The notes under the pieces: generated by a model
Told to the model about the DNA's origin: nothing
What the model saw: only the letters and a program-made list of their open reading frames with translations
The model's database searches: none
Program-made: the position numbers and the translations under genes
Assembly: GCF_022376445.1 (NCBI RefSeq)
Contig: NW_025955094.1
Location: 1-64,000, forward strand
DNA: 64,000 nt
Reading direction: 5' to 3'
From: Fomitopsis serialis
Taxonomy: Eukaryota > Basidiomycota > Agaricomycetes > Polyporales > Fomitopsidaceae
Part shown: one piece after another, positions 1 to 10,938 of the stretch
Position numbering within the stretch: the first letter of the stretch is position 1
Layout: each line of letters opens with the position of its first letter

Positions 1-1
1 G

Positions 2-1090
2 TACCTCGCCCATCTCCCTCGGTCGGAGAACGAGGACGCGAGCTTCGGTGTGGCCGTCAACGGAGTGGAGGCCCAGATCCGGGCCCGCTTTGAAGCCGAC
101 CTCCTTCAGAGGGGTTGGCTCCAGGGGGGGAGGGAGCTGGTAGATTCTCTCCAGCGTCAGTACGACCAACTGGAGCAGAGGTCGTTTCGCGCCCAGGACG
201 AATTGGCCGAAACGCGAGCTCGACTCCATCAGAGCGAAGACGCGGCCCAAGCACTCCGGTCGGAAGTCCGAGAGCTCGAAGACCGCGTAGACAGGCGGGA
301 CACCTCCCTCACGTACCTCGAGGACAAGTTCGACGACGCTCAACGCCAGCTCAGCGAGTACCGAGCAAAGGAGAAAGAGCGTCAAAAGGCCAACGAGATG
401 GGCCCGCGGAAGACGAGGCCTCCGAAGCAGACAGCATCCCGAACGGAGCTGCCGGCTTCGTCGAGGTCTGAATCGAGGACCAGGAACGCTGCACCGGAAC
501 CGGCGCAGCCAGTACGGTCCGAGCCGAGGACGAGGCAGACTGTGCCAGAGAGGACACAGCCAGCCCCCCCTCCGCCACGAACGCGCTCCCCAGTACCCGT
601 CATCCTGCCGCCGCCACGGTCTGCGCCTGAGTCAAGGACCGTCCCACCGCCGGCACCAAGCAGGCCGCCTGCGCTGCCCGCCATGATGCAACCCGGAGGA
701 TGGGACGAGGACCAGAGCGACGACGATGACGTAGACGAAGAAGAGGAGAAGAAGCGGATTAGCAAGGCGAAGGGGAAGCAGAGGGCGAAGGGGAAACCGG
801 TCTCGCGGCCGCAGACGACGGGAACCGACGACGGTCGTACCCAGTACATATCCAGTACGGGTGCGCCGCCGGTCGCTCCTGAAGGTTGGCCCGAGGACGT
901 ACCGCTACCGGCCAACTCGCTGGTGATACGCGCCGGACAATGGCACAACTTCATCCCCCGCCGCGACGTGGACGGACGCAATCTGTTGCGCGTCGCACAG
1001 GCCGGGGATGAGGAGGCCGCTTTCCGGGTCCGGGACAGACCCACGACGACGCGGGCCTGCGATACGTCGACGGGATGTATCACCTCGTGA
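2..1090 (+). CDS. Coiled-coil, proline-rich protein of an LTR element, 5' part (start outside window)
   Basis: The frame is open from base 2, so the true start lies left of the window; the GTG at 50 is not a convincing start. The first ~115 visible residues form a charged coiled coil (for example LQRQYDQLEQRSFRAQDELA). Next come a Pro/Arg-rich linker with PPPPRTR and PPPRS tracts, an acidic run (DEDQSDDDDVDEEEE) and a basic run (KKRISKAKGKQRAKGK) that would suit nucleic-acid binding. A conserved-looking block (SLVIRAGQWHNFIPRRDVDG) follows. The reading moves to the next frame near 1012-1021, so residues after EEAA are probably not native. No protease, reverse transcriptase or integrase motif is visible. 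It sits 5' of an LTR in the same orientation, so I infer a gag-like or accessory protein of that element. The family is not recognised. Confidence 0.55.
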   Translation, partial: YLAHLPRSENEDASFGVAVNGVEAQIRARFEADLLQRGWLQGGRELVDSLQRQYDQLEQRSFRAQDELAETRARLHQSEDAAQALRSEVRELEDRVDRRDTSLTYLEDKFDDAQRQLSEYRAKEKERQKANEMGPRKTRPPKQTASRTELPASSRSESRTRNAAPEPAQPVRSEPRTRQTVPERTQPAPPPPRTRSPVPVILPPPRSAPESRTVPPPAPSRPPALPAMMQPGGWDEDQSDDDDVDEEEEKKRISKAKGKQRAKGKPVSRPQTTGTDDGRTQYISSTGAPPVAPEGWPEDVPLPANSLVIRAGQWHNFIPRRDVDGRNLLRVAQAGDEEAAFRVRDRPTTTRACDTSTGCITS

Positions 1091-2046
1091 GCAACTGGCG
1101 TCCTCCGCGCGCGACTCCGGTCATCACGCCCACCAGTGGACGTGATGCCGAGATCGACGCGGATGAGGTCCGCAACATCGAGCGTGCCGTTCGCGAGAGT
1201 CGAGAAGAGGAACGGAGGCGAGCAGCTGCACCACCAGCGGGAACCCCTGGTGCCGGATCCTCTGGCAGTCGGACGACGACTACCGTACCCATGTCCACTG
1301 CCAGTGGTCCACCGGCTTCGTCAAAATTGACGAAGCGTCGCACTGACGCCGAGGCAGGCAGCCATATGCGTGCGCCGCCCACCAAGAAGGCGAGACTGCC
1401 GCAGCCTGACCCTCAAGACCCGGTCAGTCGATGGGTGGATTGGTACCGCCTCTACCCACACAACATACCCGATGGGGTGCGTGTAGAGGACGGCGAGCCT
1501 AACGTCGACGATGCCGAGGCGGTGCATCTGATACGCCGCCTCGCACCTCGATCCCCCAACGGACGAAGGCCTTGGGATATCGTTGTCGCTCAGCTCTTCT
1601 CCATTGAAGGGCTGTACGGTCTCATCGTCGAGAACGGACACTATCCCATCGGCGACGGACGAGCGACAATCCCGTACGCGTGGAACGCCTCCAACGCTAC
1701 CATCTATGATGCAGCGCGGTGGTTCGCCCGCATGGGTATCCAACCCGGCGAGGCACAGTTCCTCACGGACTATGCTCGGCGACGCCGCAATATTCACGAG
1801 AGCCGGCCCCTGGATGAGGGTGCCCCTTTCAGCACCTTCCCCATGAGTCCGGGCGACGTCAACATCGTGGACGTGCCCGATATCGCGCAGTTGCCGGCAA
1901 TCCCGCCTACGGTGCACATCCCGACAACGGTTGTGGATGTGCCCATGGGAGACGGCCAGGCTGAGGAGAACCCCCAGCCTGCCGCGGATGCACCTCCTCC
2001 TGATGAGAACCACCCGGGGGATGGTCCTTCTGGCCACTCTGGCTGA
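1021..2046 (+). CDS. Continuation of the coiled-coil LTR-element protein in the -1 frame
   Basis: This frame takes over from the preceding one. It is open only after a stop near 1011, and reading it from 1021 gives a natural continuation (GQTHDDAGLRYVDGMYHLVSNW) across the first internal Met at 1075. It holds a basic linker, then a globular-looking region around 1420-1830 (motifs SRWVDWYRLYPHNIPDGV, PWDIVVAQLFSIEGLYGLI, YDAARWFARMGIQPGEAQF), then a Pro/Asp-rich acidic tail ending at 2046. I read 2-2046 as one gene with a -1 frameshift: mutation, assembly error or an unrecognised recoding event. No canonical slippery heptamer is seen at the switch. The globular block is not a domain I can name. 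The 3' LTR begins 317 bases downstream. Confidence 0.5.
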   Translation, partial: FPGPGQTHDDAGLRYVDGMYHLVSNWRPPRATPVITPTSGRDAEIDADEVRNIERAVRESREEERRRAAAPPAGTPGAGSSGSRTTTTVPMSTASGPPASSKLTKRRTDAEAGSHMRAPPTKKARLPQPDPQDPVSRWVDWYRLYPHNIPDGVRVEDGEPNVDDAEAVHLIRRLAPRSPNGRRPWDIVVAQLFSIEGLYGLIVENGHYPIGDGRATIPYAWNASNATIYDAARWFARMGIQPGEAQFLTDYARRRRNIHESRPLDEGAPFSTFPMSPGDVNIVDVPDIAQLPAIPPTVHIPTTVVDVPMGDGQAEENPQPAADAPPPDENHPGDGPSGHSG

Positions 2047-2351
2047 TCGTCACGATCGTCAGGCTGCTCGACACGTACCATGTCGTCGCTGTACCCCGCA
2101 CTTACGGGCGCGTTGTACTTCTCGATCACGGCGTCGCGAACATTCCCGTCTCTTCAATTCCGTCCGCAATAGACTTACTGGCCGGCGCGTCGCTGGCGCC
2201 TTTCACCTCATCATTCCTATCACCGCGCAGGCTGTCGCCGTCGGCACTCACGTCGTCGCCGTCATCATCCTGTCGCTTCGCCTCATCATCACGGTCCAAT
2301 GACCTTATATATTCGCGCATACTCTACTATCGTGGACCCGTGGACGAGTCC

Positions 2352-2363
2352 AGGGAGGAGGAG
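2352..2363 (+). other. Polypurine tract of the left LTR element
   Basis: AGGGAGGAGGAG lies directly against the first base of the LTR at 2364, where a plus-strand primer tract is expected in LTR retroelements. It fixes the orientation: the element reads left to right and this is its 3' LTR. The 300 bases before it, after the ORF stop, hold no convincing gene. Confidence 0.7.
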
Positions 2364-2601
2364 TGTAACGGGACGTTACCGTATGGACGTGTGTAATCCC
2401 GTTATGGACTTATTGGATCGATATGCTTGTATGTATATACATTTGCGTGTGTTTGGCGTCGTACCTTTATAGGTCGTCGCCCGGCGAGTTGAAGGACAAG
2501 TCCTTTAACAAGTCCTTTAACTCGTCGTCCTCCGGATACATCGCACTTCTCAATGGAGATTGGTGCACTGTATCTGCGGGATTGAGTAAGGCAACGTTAC
2601 A
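2364..2601 (+). repeat. 3' LTR (238 bp) of the left LTR retroelement
   Basis: It begins TGTAACG and ends CGTTACA, a perfect 7-bp terminal inverted repeat with the standard TG...CA ends, and is preceded by a polypurine tract. It contains a TATA-like TTTATAG near 2465 and a short direct duplication (AAGTCCTTTAAC twice, about 2498-2522). The 5' LTR and target duplication lie outside the window. From 2602 the AT-rich arm repeat begins, so this element probably truncated or inserted into that repeat. Confidence 0.7.
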
Positions 2602-5335
2602 GGTTACCAGATATAAAAATCACCATATATGGTAGATCCCTTGCCTGTTTGGGAAGTTGATGATAGATCACCTTTACAGTGTTGCATAAATGGCGGGAAA
2701 ATGAGCAAAACATTGGATAACACTATTGTCCCATTGTGGGTTGATAGGACTTATGTGTGATGCTGAGTACTTGTGGATGAGATGGATAGCAGAAACACAG
2801 AGTCTGGTGCAATAGGCTCAGCCACATGCCATGTGAGGTTCACTCGTCCACAGGTCAAAATTTTGACCTGTGGACAAGTCATCTTGCAGTGTAGTCTCCC
2901 AGGCTCCACTGAAATATGCTGTTTAAGGGAATTAGCCTCTGACTGGCCTTACTGTATTTGGCCAAAGGCTCTCAAGTCCATGTATCTGCTGTACTGTAGC
3001 CTTCACAAATACAACAAATACAACAAATATTCTCTCTGATAGGTATGATGTCATAGAGTCTGTAGCTGCTGTGACTTGCCCATCAACTTCAGTGGACATG
3101 GCACAATTCACAAAACTCAAAAACCCACATATGCCTCTGTACACATGAGTGCACTGCTTTTAACCTTCAAAGTGACTCTATCAAAGCCTGTAGACTGCCC
3201 ATTGATTCTCTGACATCTGGGATCTGCTACATAGGGAAGCTGGCCTTCCAAAAATGGCAGTTTCCATTCAGCTGCTCAGTCTGGGCTCAGAAAATGCTGA
3301 TAAAATCTGGGAATATTATGTACAATTGAATTAATCCATGATGCCTGCTGTATGTAAGAAATTGATCCTGTATAGAGCCCTCAGAGTCCATAACTAGCAT
3401 GCCTTGCCTATATATTCATAATCCAGAAAAGAGAACCTCTGTGGACAATTGCAAAGTGATTCCAAATATGAATAGGTTGTTGTCTCTGAAACACATTTGA
3501 TATGACCTGTATAGACCATGCACATAGTCCACACAGCATGAGTGTGTCTGGAATGTGCACAGCACTGCTATGAGTGCGGAAATATTGTCATAACATGCCT
3601 GTGTTGACTTCCCACTACTGAATGACCATGTATTGAGGTTCTCTCTATTTTGAATATGCTTAGGGATATTCCACAGATCTTCTAGAACATTATCCGATTT
3701 TCCGGGACTTTTTTGAACCCCAAACAAGTCAGTTTTGCTGCAGAAACAGTGTACACCTACATCACTTACTAAGTGCTCAATTAAGTGCCTGTTGCCGAAG
3801 CGGGGTCATCGACAGGCTGGAACTCCAGCCTGTCGACGACTCCAGGCACTCAAAAGGGATTTTGGAACATTCCCATTGGCTGGGATGCTGACAAATATTC
3901 CCTTTTAAAGTAATTTTTCAGTCTCAGCTCTTCATGCCGAGTTTTTTGATGGCTTTCAGCCACACTAACTGAGCTCTTACTAGAGCCCCATTAAAATGCG
4001 CAAAAATACACAAATAAAGACCCAAATATCCCTTCTCCATGGGATGCTTCATGGATACTGATGGGGGTGTCCATATTAGGTATCTTTGAGAGTACTGACC
4101 ATGAGAAGTGATACTGAGGCATATGAGCAGATCTTGGTAAGCATGTTTACTAGAGGACTCCACAGGTATGAGGGGAGTCTTTGAAGCAGACATAGAAACC
4201 TGCCATATATGGTTAGTCCCCTGCCCATTTTAGGAAGTTGACCATTGATGGCCTCTGCAGTACTGAATAATAGCAGGAAAATCAGAGAGAAATCCAGGAG
4301 TACTATACATTCATATTGTGCTCACTATTGAGGCTCACATGTGGCAAAAAACCTATGATAGTGCAGAGTTTCCCATGCATGGCCTGATATAAGCCACTCT
4401 TTCAGTGAGTCTTTGTATATCTTGTAACCACCAGTATCACCTGGGGTTGTCAGGAACTGGCAACTCCAAACAGGATCCTTAGCTGTTGTGTTTAGTTCAA
4501 CAGCTCAACAGGCCCTGAACATGCAGACTGCCAAACTCTGGAGTTGAGCTTGAATGCCAGCTCATCAGTGACACTGTATTTGCTGTGCTGTGGCCTCCCA
4601 AAAATGAAAAAAACCCCTGATTGGGTATATTCTCAGTCACATATGATGTGTCATAGAGTCTGTACATAGTATGCCTTCCCATACTTTCATATAAATATAG
4701 CACCATCCAACAAAGAACAATAAAAAGCACATGCCTCACACTCATTCTTTTACATTGTTTGTGTTTCCTGTGATGCTTACCAATTACCTATGAATTATGT
4801 GAATCATATCTAGTAGCTGACCTGGAAAGTTTGAATTAGTTGTTGAGTCTGGGCTCAGAAAATGCAGAGTTATGTATGATTCCCACATTGTACTACTTGC
4901 TGTAACTAGTGATTGGCTTCTCAGCCCCTTATGTGGACCATGATCACTCAACAATATACCTGCAGCACAAAGGTACCATTCAATGCTGGAAACACTCATC
5001 ACATTGACTTTGCTTTGCATGTCCCTTGTATAATGGCATAGCCATCACAAATATGGGTTCCAGAATTTGTTCACACTGTACTGATCCTAGAAGTGACACA
5101 GAGACACTGTACTGTGCACTTACTAGAGAATGTATACACTACCAGTGTCATGAGGTGAGAAACTAGACATGCAGACTTACCATACATCCCAGCCCTTCAT
5201 AGTTGCTGCAGTGCTGGACAAATGGTGGAGAATGAGATGACATCAACTCTATTCCCTCATGTGATAATTGCTTGGGGCATATTTAACCTCTACCATCATA
5301 TTACAGGCTGATGTGTTACCAGGTCCTATTGTTCA
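2602..5335 (-). repeat. Arm repeat R0: minus-orientation arm fragment, no intact gene
   Basis: AT-rich sequence that reads on the minus strand like the arm of element 2: 3650-3990 matches the reverse complement of 42090-42420, and 4440-5280 that of about 41000-41560. It carries the palindrome (3802-3843), a degenerate copy of the GCTTACTA module mark (3764-3771) and the boxes GGGCTCAGAAAATGC (3288, 4849). A minus-strand open frame at 3416-3727 has protein-like similarity to a segment of L1 (shared ACYDNIS, LIA, LC, FQ) and may be the remains of coding sequence. Its inner end is lost at the LTR element and its outer terminus is absent. Confidence 0.6.
3802..3843. repeat. Arm palindrome, degenerate copy (42 bp)
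   Basis: Inverted-repeat core CAGGCTGGAACTCCAGCCTG inside a longer 21-bp-arm palindrome with two mismatches plus one G-T pair. It is homologous to the perfect 44-bp palindromes at 10895-10938 and 42253-42296. Relative to them one base pair has changed on both arms (C-G to T-A), so pairing is kept. Confidence 0.8.
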
Positions 5336-8300
5336 CTTGCTGGGGAGAGGGCCATAGCTGGCAGTACGATCCCTTTTGTTGGATACATGTCAGTTTGTGA
5401 AAAGAATCATTTTGACCACATCAGAAGTTAAGCTTGGCAAGGCTGCTAGTATATTGTCTGCATAGAGTACTGACATATCTTCCGCATCTTGCACCATCCA
5501 GTTGCCATCTCATGGTATAAACATTCAGAGTAGCCTTCTAATTTATGAGGTTGTTTTAATGTGAGAATCATAGTTTGCAATCATGAGCAATGTCCCAATT
5601 GAGTAAGTAATTGCATATTCATATGAGGCTCTCCATTGAGAACATGAATCTGTTTCTTACTTGGTGAATTGCCAAGTCAATGACCGTCATTATCAGAATA
5701 CTAATGAACAGTATTACTGATTTGTGTTGATATTAAGATAAAGGAAATAGCTTGGAAATGTTACAAAGAATTAATAAGCCTCTAGATAAACTGAGGAAGG
5801 GGAATCTGGGAGGTTGACTACAGTAACAACTACTCAGCTGGGACTTGCTGTCAGTGCTGTTGTACAAGTACTAGCCCTTGATCAGAGAGAACTTCTGATA
5901 CAGAAGGATACAGCACTTCACCAAGTACAAACTAATCAACAGTGGGAGAAACCATTATACATAGGAGGAGTGTACCAGTAAGGAATTCTGTAAAAGGCCC
6001 TTCCAGAATTGATTTGTTAACTGTGCAGTTTGCTCTCACCATTTGTACACCTAAGTGAACAGTTACCAGACACTGACCAGTAGTACAAAGCCATACTAAG
6101 GTAGGTTACTGGATTGGGATTCAGCCCACAGTTCTAAGCCAATATTAATGGGCTAATGTATGATGTTAAGCAATGCACCACCATGGTGTGTGCCATCAAG
6201 CAGGATTGATGAATTGATGGTAGAGGAGTACAGAAGCAAGTGGTAGATGAGATAAATGTTTGGACTTGCTCTTAGGGATGTTCCTTTTGTTGAATTTGCC
6301 AAGTGCACTCCCTCCCTCTTAGCTACATATAATACTTCTTAGAATCCTGGAAAATAGTAGAAGACTTGGTACACCATGGCACTTTCCAAGGCAATTCAAG
6401 ATGCACAATAAGGCTCAAAAAGTAGGGAAAAAGCAAGGCAAGGGTATGTGTGTTAATGATTGCCACTGATCATCAAGCATGTGCTCTGTGAAACATGAGG
6501 GACCACATGGATGATAACCTGAAACACTAGTGTAGCCGTATGAAAACTCAGAAATAGTGTACAGCTTGATGAGCCACTCATAGATTGCCTGCCAGCTGGA
6601 ATATTATCATCAATATTCTGAGCTAATAGTCACCCAGTCACAGCTTTCAGATCATCTGGTCACAAGGGGCCTAAGGAAAGTACTAGGAGCCTGGTAATAG
6701 TCCAGTCAGTACATACACAATCAAGTGCTACAAAGCATAACAATGTGGAAACAAAAGATCACCTGAATGTGGTGAGAAGGCATTGTGAATACTACAGTGA
6801 AGTCCAATAAAGGAAATGAAATAAAGATAACAAAGTGCAGGAATGATAACAACTGCTGCTCATCCTATTCAAAGACCACACATGTGAAATTTCTTGGAAA
6901 AAAGGATTTTCATTACCTTGTCCCTAACAACAGTCTGCATGCTAAGACTTGCACATGGGGTCATTGATGGGTATTCTAGTAATGGTCATAATCAATAGTC
7001 ATGCTCTCTGGTCATAAGTCTGAAGATTTCTACATCATCAGACACACTCCCAAGATAATCAATCACCAGTGTCATTTTCTGGCTGACTGTTTGTTATTAT
7101 GTGTGCACATAAAATGGTACTATATTTGGATGAGACACCATATTTTTCATGTTGACATTCCTCTGGCATGGCAGATACCATCCATCAACTGCCAAATTGG
7201 ATGCTAGTAGGTAGGCACACTGCCACATATTTCCAATGCTGTTCAAATATCACACATGTTCACACCCTGGTCCAAAGTGTCATTTTTCCACTTTCCATAT
7301 AAAATAAAAGGGCCCAGCATGAGTAAATAACATTTTATAATCACATGTAAAAAGATACAGTTGCAGCAAATGAGAGTACTGCCCAAGTCATATTATCGAC
7401 TGGAGATCTATAAAAGGACAGCTTATATTGGCTCATAAGTCCATTGTAGTTCTTCACTGTTGCTTAGTAAGCAATGCAAGTCGACGCTATTTCCAGAGCA
7501 ACCATGGCTTCTTCTGAGCCCCATCAGGACGAAATCACAGCATACACTGCAATATGAGTGCTAGTAGACATTGCACAAACAGACACCATTGTCAATACAT
7601 TCTATATGAACAAGCCAAGAGCTGCCTACTCTATCTCCACATACCAAGGGCCATTGCATGAGAATAGGATGATGGTAGTGCATACAGAGGTTAGATATGC
7701 TCCAGGAAAAAATCATATGAGGAATTAACAACTAAGCATAGCACCATCATACTGTATGATTGGCACTGCTTCATATTGACAAGACTAGTCAAAGACATGC
7801 TTATACTGGACTGGTACAATAGAGCTGCTGACATCAGGCTATATGCATGAACTCTGCATTAGCAAATCTGAGATGTACTGTCTGTCATGCATGAGCCTAC
7901 AACAGTCAGCACAATATCAAGTCATGGGATTGTCTGATTTCATCTTATTTCCTACTATTTATCTAGCATTGCAGAGACCATCAAAGACTTTAATATACTA
8001 TGTGTGGTAATGTGGTGGCCCCACTTCATGACATTGCTAGACTATAGATTTTCTAGCAACAGTAGTAAATGCACAACACAACTTGTACAATGTCTTTGTA
8101 TCACTTTCTAGGAGCAGTACAGTATGAAAAAGCTCTGTGAACCATAATATTTCACATGTGACATTAACTGTGGCCTTTGTGCCACAGGTGTTCACCATTT
8201 TCTGCATATGTCATTGCCTGTCCAAGGGTTTACACAGAAGCCAATCAATACTTACAGCAAGCAGTATAAGGTGAGTGGAATCATACAGAATATTCTCTTG

Positions 8301-8764
8301 TTTTATCCGCATTTTCTGAGCCCAGACATAGCAGGTAACTCAGACTTTCCATTTTTGGAAGGTTAGTTACCAGATATGGCATGTTTCACATCTCATATAG
8401 CCACACAATTCACAGGCAGTTGGTAAGCATCACAGGAAGCATAAACAATGTGATAGAACCAGTGTGCAGAGGCATATGTATTTGCTTTTGCTTTGTGAAT
8501 GGTGCCATATTTATATGAATCTATGGGAAGGCATAATATGTACTGCCTCTGACATCATATACATGACTGGGAATATTACCAATTGTTTTTGAATTTTTGG
8601 GAGACCATAGCACAGCAAATACAGTGTCGCTGATGAGCTTGTGGCTTGCATTAAAACTCAGCCCAACAGCTTGGCAGTCTGCCTTTCTGGGGCCCACAGT
8701 TGAACTAAACAGAACATCCTAGGATCCTCTCTGGAATTGCTAGTCCCTGAGAATTTCAGGTGAT

Positions 8765-8774
8765 AGTGGTGCTT
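8765..8774. repeat. Target-site duplication (left) of Mutator-like copy 1
   Basis: AGTGGTGCTT, repeated exactly at 10312-10321 on the other side of the element. Confidence 0.8.
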
Positions 8775-10311
8775 AGTGCATAGTGTGGGTGTACCCATGG
8801 GTGTCTCAGAGCATACCCATACCCATACCCACATGGGTTGCATACCCATGCCATGGGTATGGGTTTTGCACGGGTATTATGGGTACCCATGGGTATGGGT
8901 AATGTTATGGGTAGTCCTATGTGCAGTTCATGCTTAATGGCTTGCAAGATATGATGACACTTATTGTGCAGAGGCCAGACTATCAGTCAGGCACTGTACA
9001 GTTGGTGAATTCTCATCATAAATTGATGCTATGTGCAAGACCAAGGATGAGCACCCCTCAGACCAGTTCACTGACTGTGTGGTCAATCACAACAGTGGGA
9101 GCTTCCAGTTTTTGTCCCACATACATGCAAGAACAATAGAAAGAGGAGTGGGTATGGGAGGGGTCAAAGCAAGGTTCCAAGTGTATCAAAGTCAAACATA
9201 GCAACACACAGGGGTGTACCCTTTTCCAAGTTGTAGACTTGTAGTGTTGTTGGCATGTCATGCTCACTTTTCAAACTGCAATAGAATGGGCAAGTGTGTT
9301 GCCTGAAGTAATAACTGAATGGTAGGTAATACAGGATATGCAAAGATGAAGGGGAAAACAATGTAAACAAGGCACAAGGATCACGGAAGCAAGGTATGTA
9401 TTACAACTCATAACTCTGGTGGTTATACAAGTGTGCCATAACAGTACAAATAGCTATGCAGGTCCACAAGAACTGAGGATTGAAACTAGCAAGGTTGTAT
9501 ACATCAATAGATCTTACATATTTTACCAGATATGAACAGTGAGGCAATGGGCAGAGCCTTATAACATGTGCTGTTTACATATAGCAGTATCACAGGTCAA
9601 CAGTCAGCAGATGAATATACCTCAGACTCAACAACTACAAAACTGAATCACAGGAAAGATGTAGCAGCAATCATGCTGATTTCTTTTCCATCAGGATCCC
9701 TTGTCACAGGTGACTAACTAAGCATTACACAGTATTACCAGCTGTCTAATAAGGACAGCTTTAAAGTAAGTAGGATTCAGTATGGTCACATTGTTTGGTA
9801 GAGCATTCCAGCTACACCATACTGACAAACACATGGCACTGCAGTAGCCATCATTGTGCATTGAAAAGGTTAGTTGAGCTTTCTCCTAATTCTTCATTTG
9901 AGCCACAACAGCACATACACTGCAATGCACATTAGATATTTCATTTACTTATTTGATGGCCTCAGCAATCTGTGTATTTTATTATAGCATATCAATATTG
10001 GCAAAAGCCATGTCATGCATGGTCAATGAGTCTTGAGGGAAATGATTGCTGACTTTACCATACTGCCACTATTGCAAAATACTTTCAAGCAAGCTTCAGA
10101 AAGGTGATACCCTAAATGCTAGCATACTATGAGAGTGACACAACACTGAATACCTGGCTAGGAATTAACATTGATTACTGCCAGTGGATAAGCACTGCAG
10201 AAGTCCATGGGTTTCATGGGTACATGGGTCAGATTTTGGCTACCCATACCCATGCCCATGCATACCCATACCCATGACCCACATGGGTTATCCATACCCA
10301 TGCAATGCACT
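8775..10311. mobile_element. Mutator-like non-autonomous element, copy 1 (1.54 kb)
   Basis: Ends are AGTGCAT and ATGCACT (7-bp inverted). A perfect 10-bp duplication AGTGGTGCTT flanks it (8765-8774 and 10312-10321). The unoccupied version of the site is at 41659-41668 in L2 (ACTGGTTCTT, 8 of 10 identical) in matching flanks (CAGGTGAT before, ACAAGATGGACCAAG after), which confirms the boundaries. Both subterminal regions (about 8790-8910 and 10205-10305) are packed with ACCCAT/ATGGGT hexamers. Target duplications of 9-11 bp are typical of the Mutator superfamily. No transposase is seen; short open frames inside are not convincing. A near-identical longer copy lies at 61837-63766. Confidence 0.75.
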
Positions 10312-10321
10312 AGTGGTGCTT
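10312..10321. repeat. Target-site duplication (right) of Mutator-like copy 1
   Basis: AGTGGTGCTT, the exact partner of 8765-8774. The following sequence resumes the L1 arm without loss compared with L2. Confidence 0.8.
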
Positions 10322-10894
10322 ACAAGATGGACCAAGATCACTGAAAGAGTGGCTTGTATCAGGCTATGCATGGGTCATTCTGCATTATTATATGTTTTCT
10401 GCCATATTGGAGCCTCAACAGTCAACTCAATATGAATCCATAGTACCATCTGATTTTGTTCTGATTTTTCTGCTATTTATTCAGTCCTGCAGAGGCCATG
10501 CATGGCCAACTTCCCAAATGGGCAGGGGACTAACCAGATATGGCAGTTTTGTATGTTCAATATCCCCCACTCTCATACATGTAAGAACTGTCTAGTACAA
10601 GCATCATATACACACCAAGATTTGCCTATATCCCCCAGTATCACTTGCCAAGGCCAGTACTCTGTGAAAAACAACAAGAACACCTATTCTGGGCACCCCT
10701 GTCAGTACCCAAGGGGCATCCCATGGAGAAGCAATATTTTGGGATTTTTCGCAGTTAATGGGGCTCTCAGTTAGTGCTGCTCGAAGCCATCAAAAAACTC
10801 GGCATGAAGAGCTGAGACTAAAATATTACTTTAAAAAGGAATATTTGTCAGCATTCCAGCCAATGAGAGTGCTCCAAAATCCCTTTTGAGTGAC

Positions 10895-10938
10895 CGGAGT
10901 CGTCGACAGGCCGGAATTCCGGCCTGTCGACGACTCCG
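10895..10938. repeat. Perfect 44-bp palindrome in arm L1
   Basis: Every base from 10895 to 10938 pairs with its mirror about the EcoRI-like centre GAATTC (10914-10919); the first mismatch is at 10894/10939. The half-site reads CGGAGTCGTCGACAGGCCGG outward from the left. The same 44 bp is unchanged at 42253-42296. It is GC-rich inside AT-rich sequence and lies about 30 bp before a GAGCGCTTAGTAAGCGATGT module mark. Confidence 0.95.

Noticed and set aside
382..1083. Minus-strand 233-codon frame, and another at 1321-2037
   Set aside because: Shadows of the plus-strand gene in GC-rich sequence; composition is Ser/Gly low complexity with no motif.
1012..1088. Programmed -1 frameshift between the two parts of the left ORF
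   Set aside because: The direction is right, but no X XXY YYZ heptamer or obvious downstream stem was found, and single-base errors are common in this window.
8790..8910. ACCCAT arrays as telomere or satellite sequence
   Set aside because: Confined to the two ends of a transposon with a defined duplication; not the TTAGGG-type telomere repeat.
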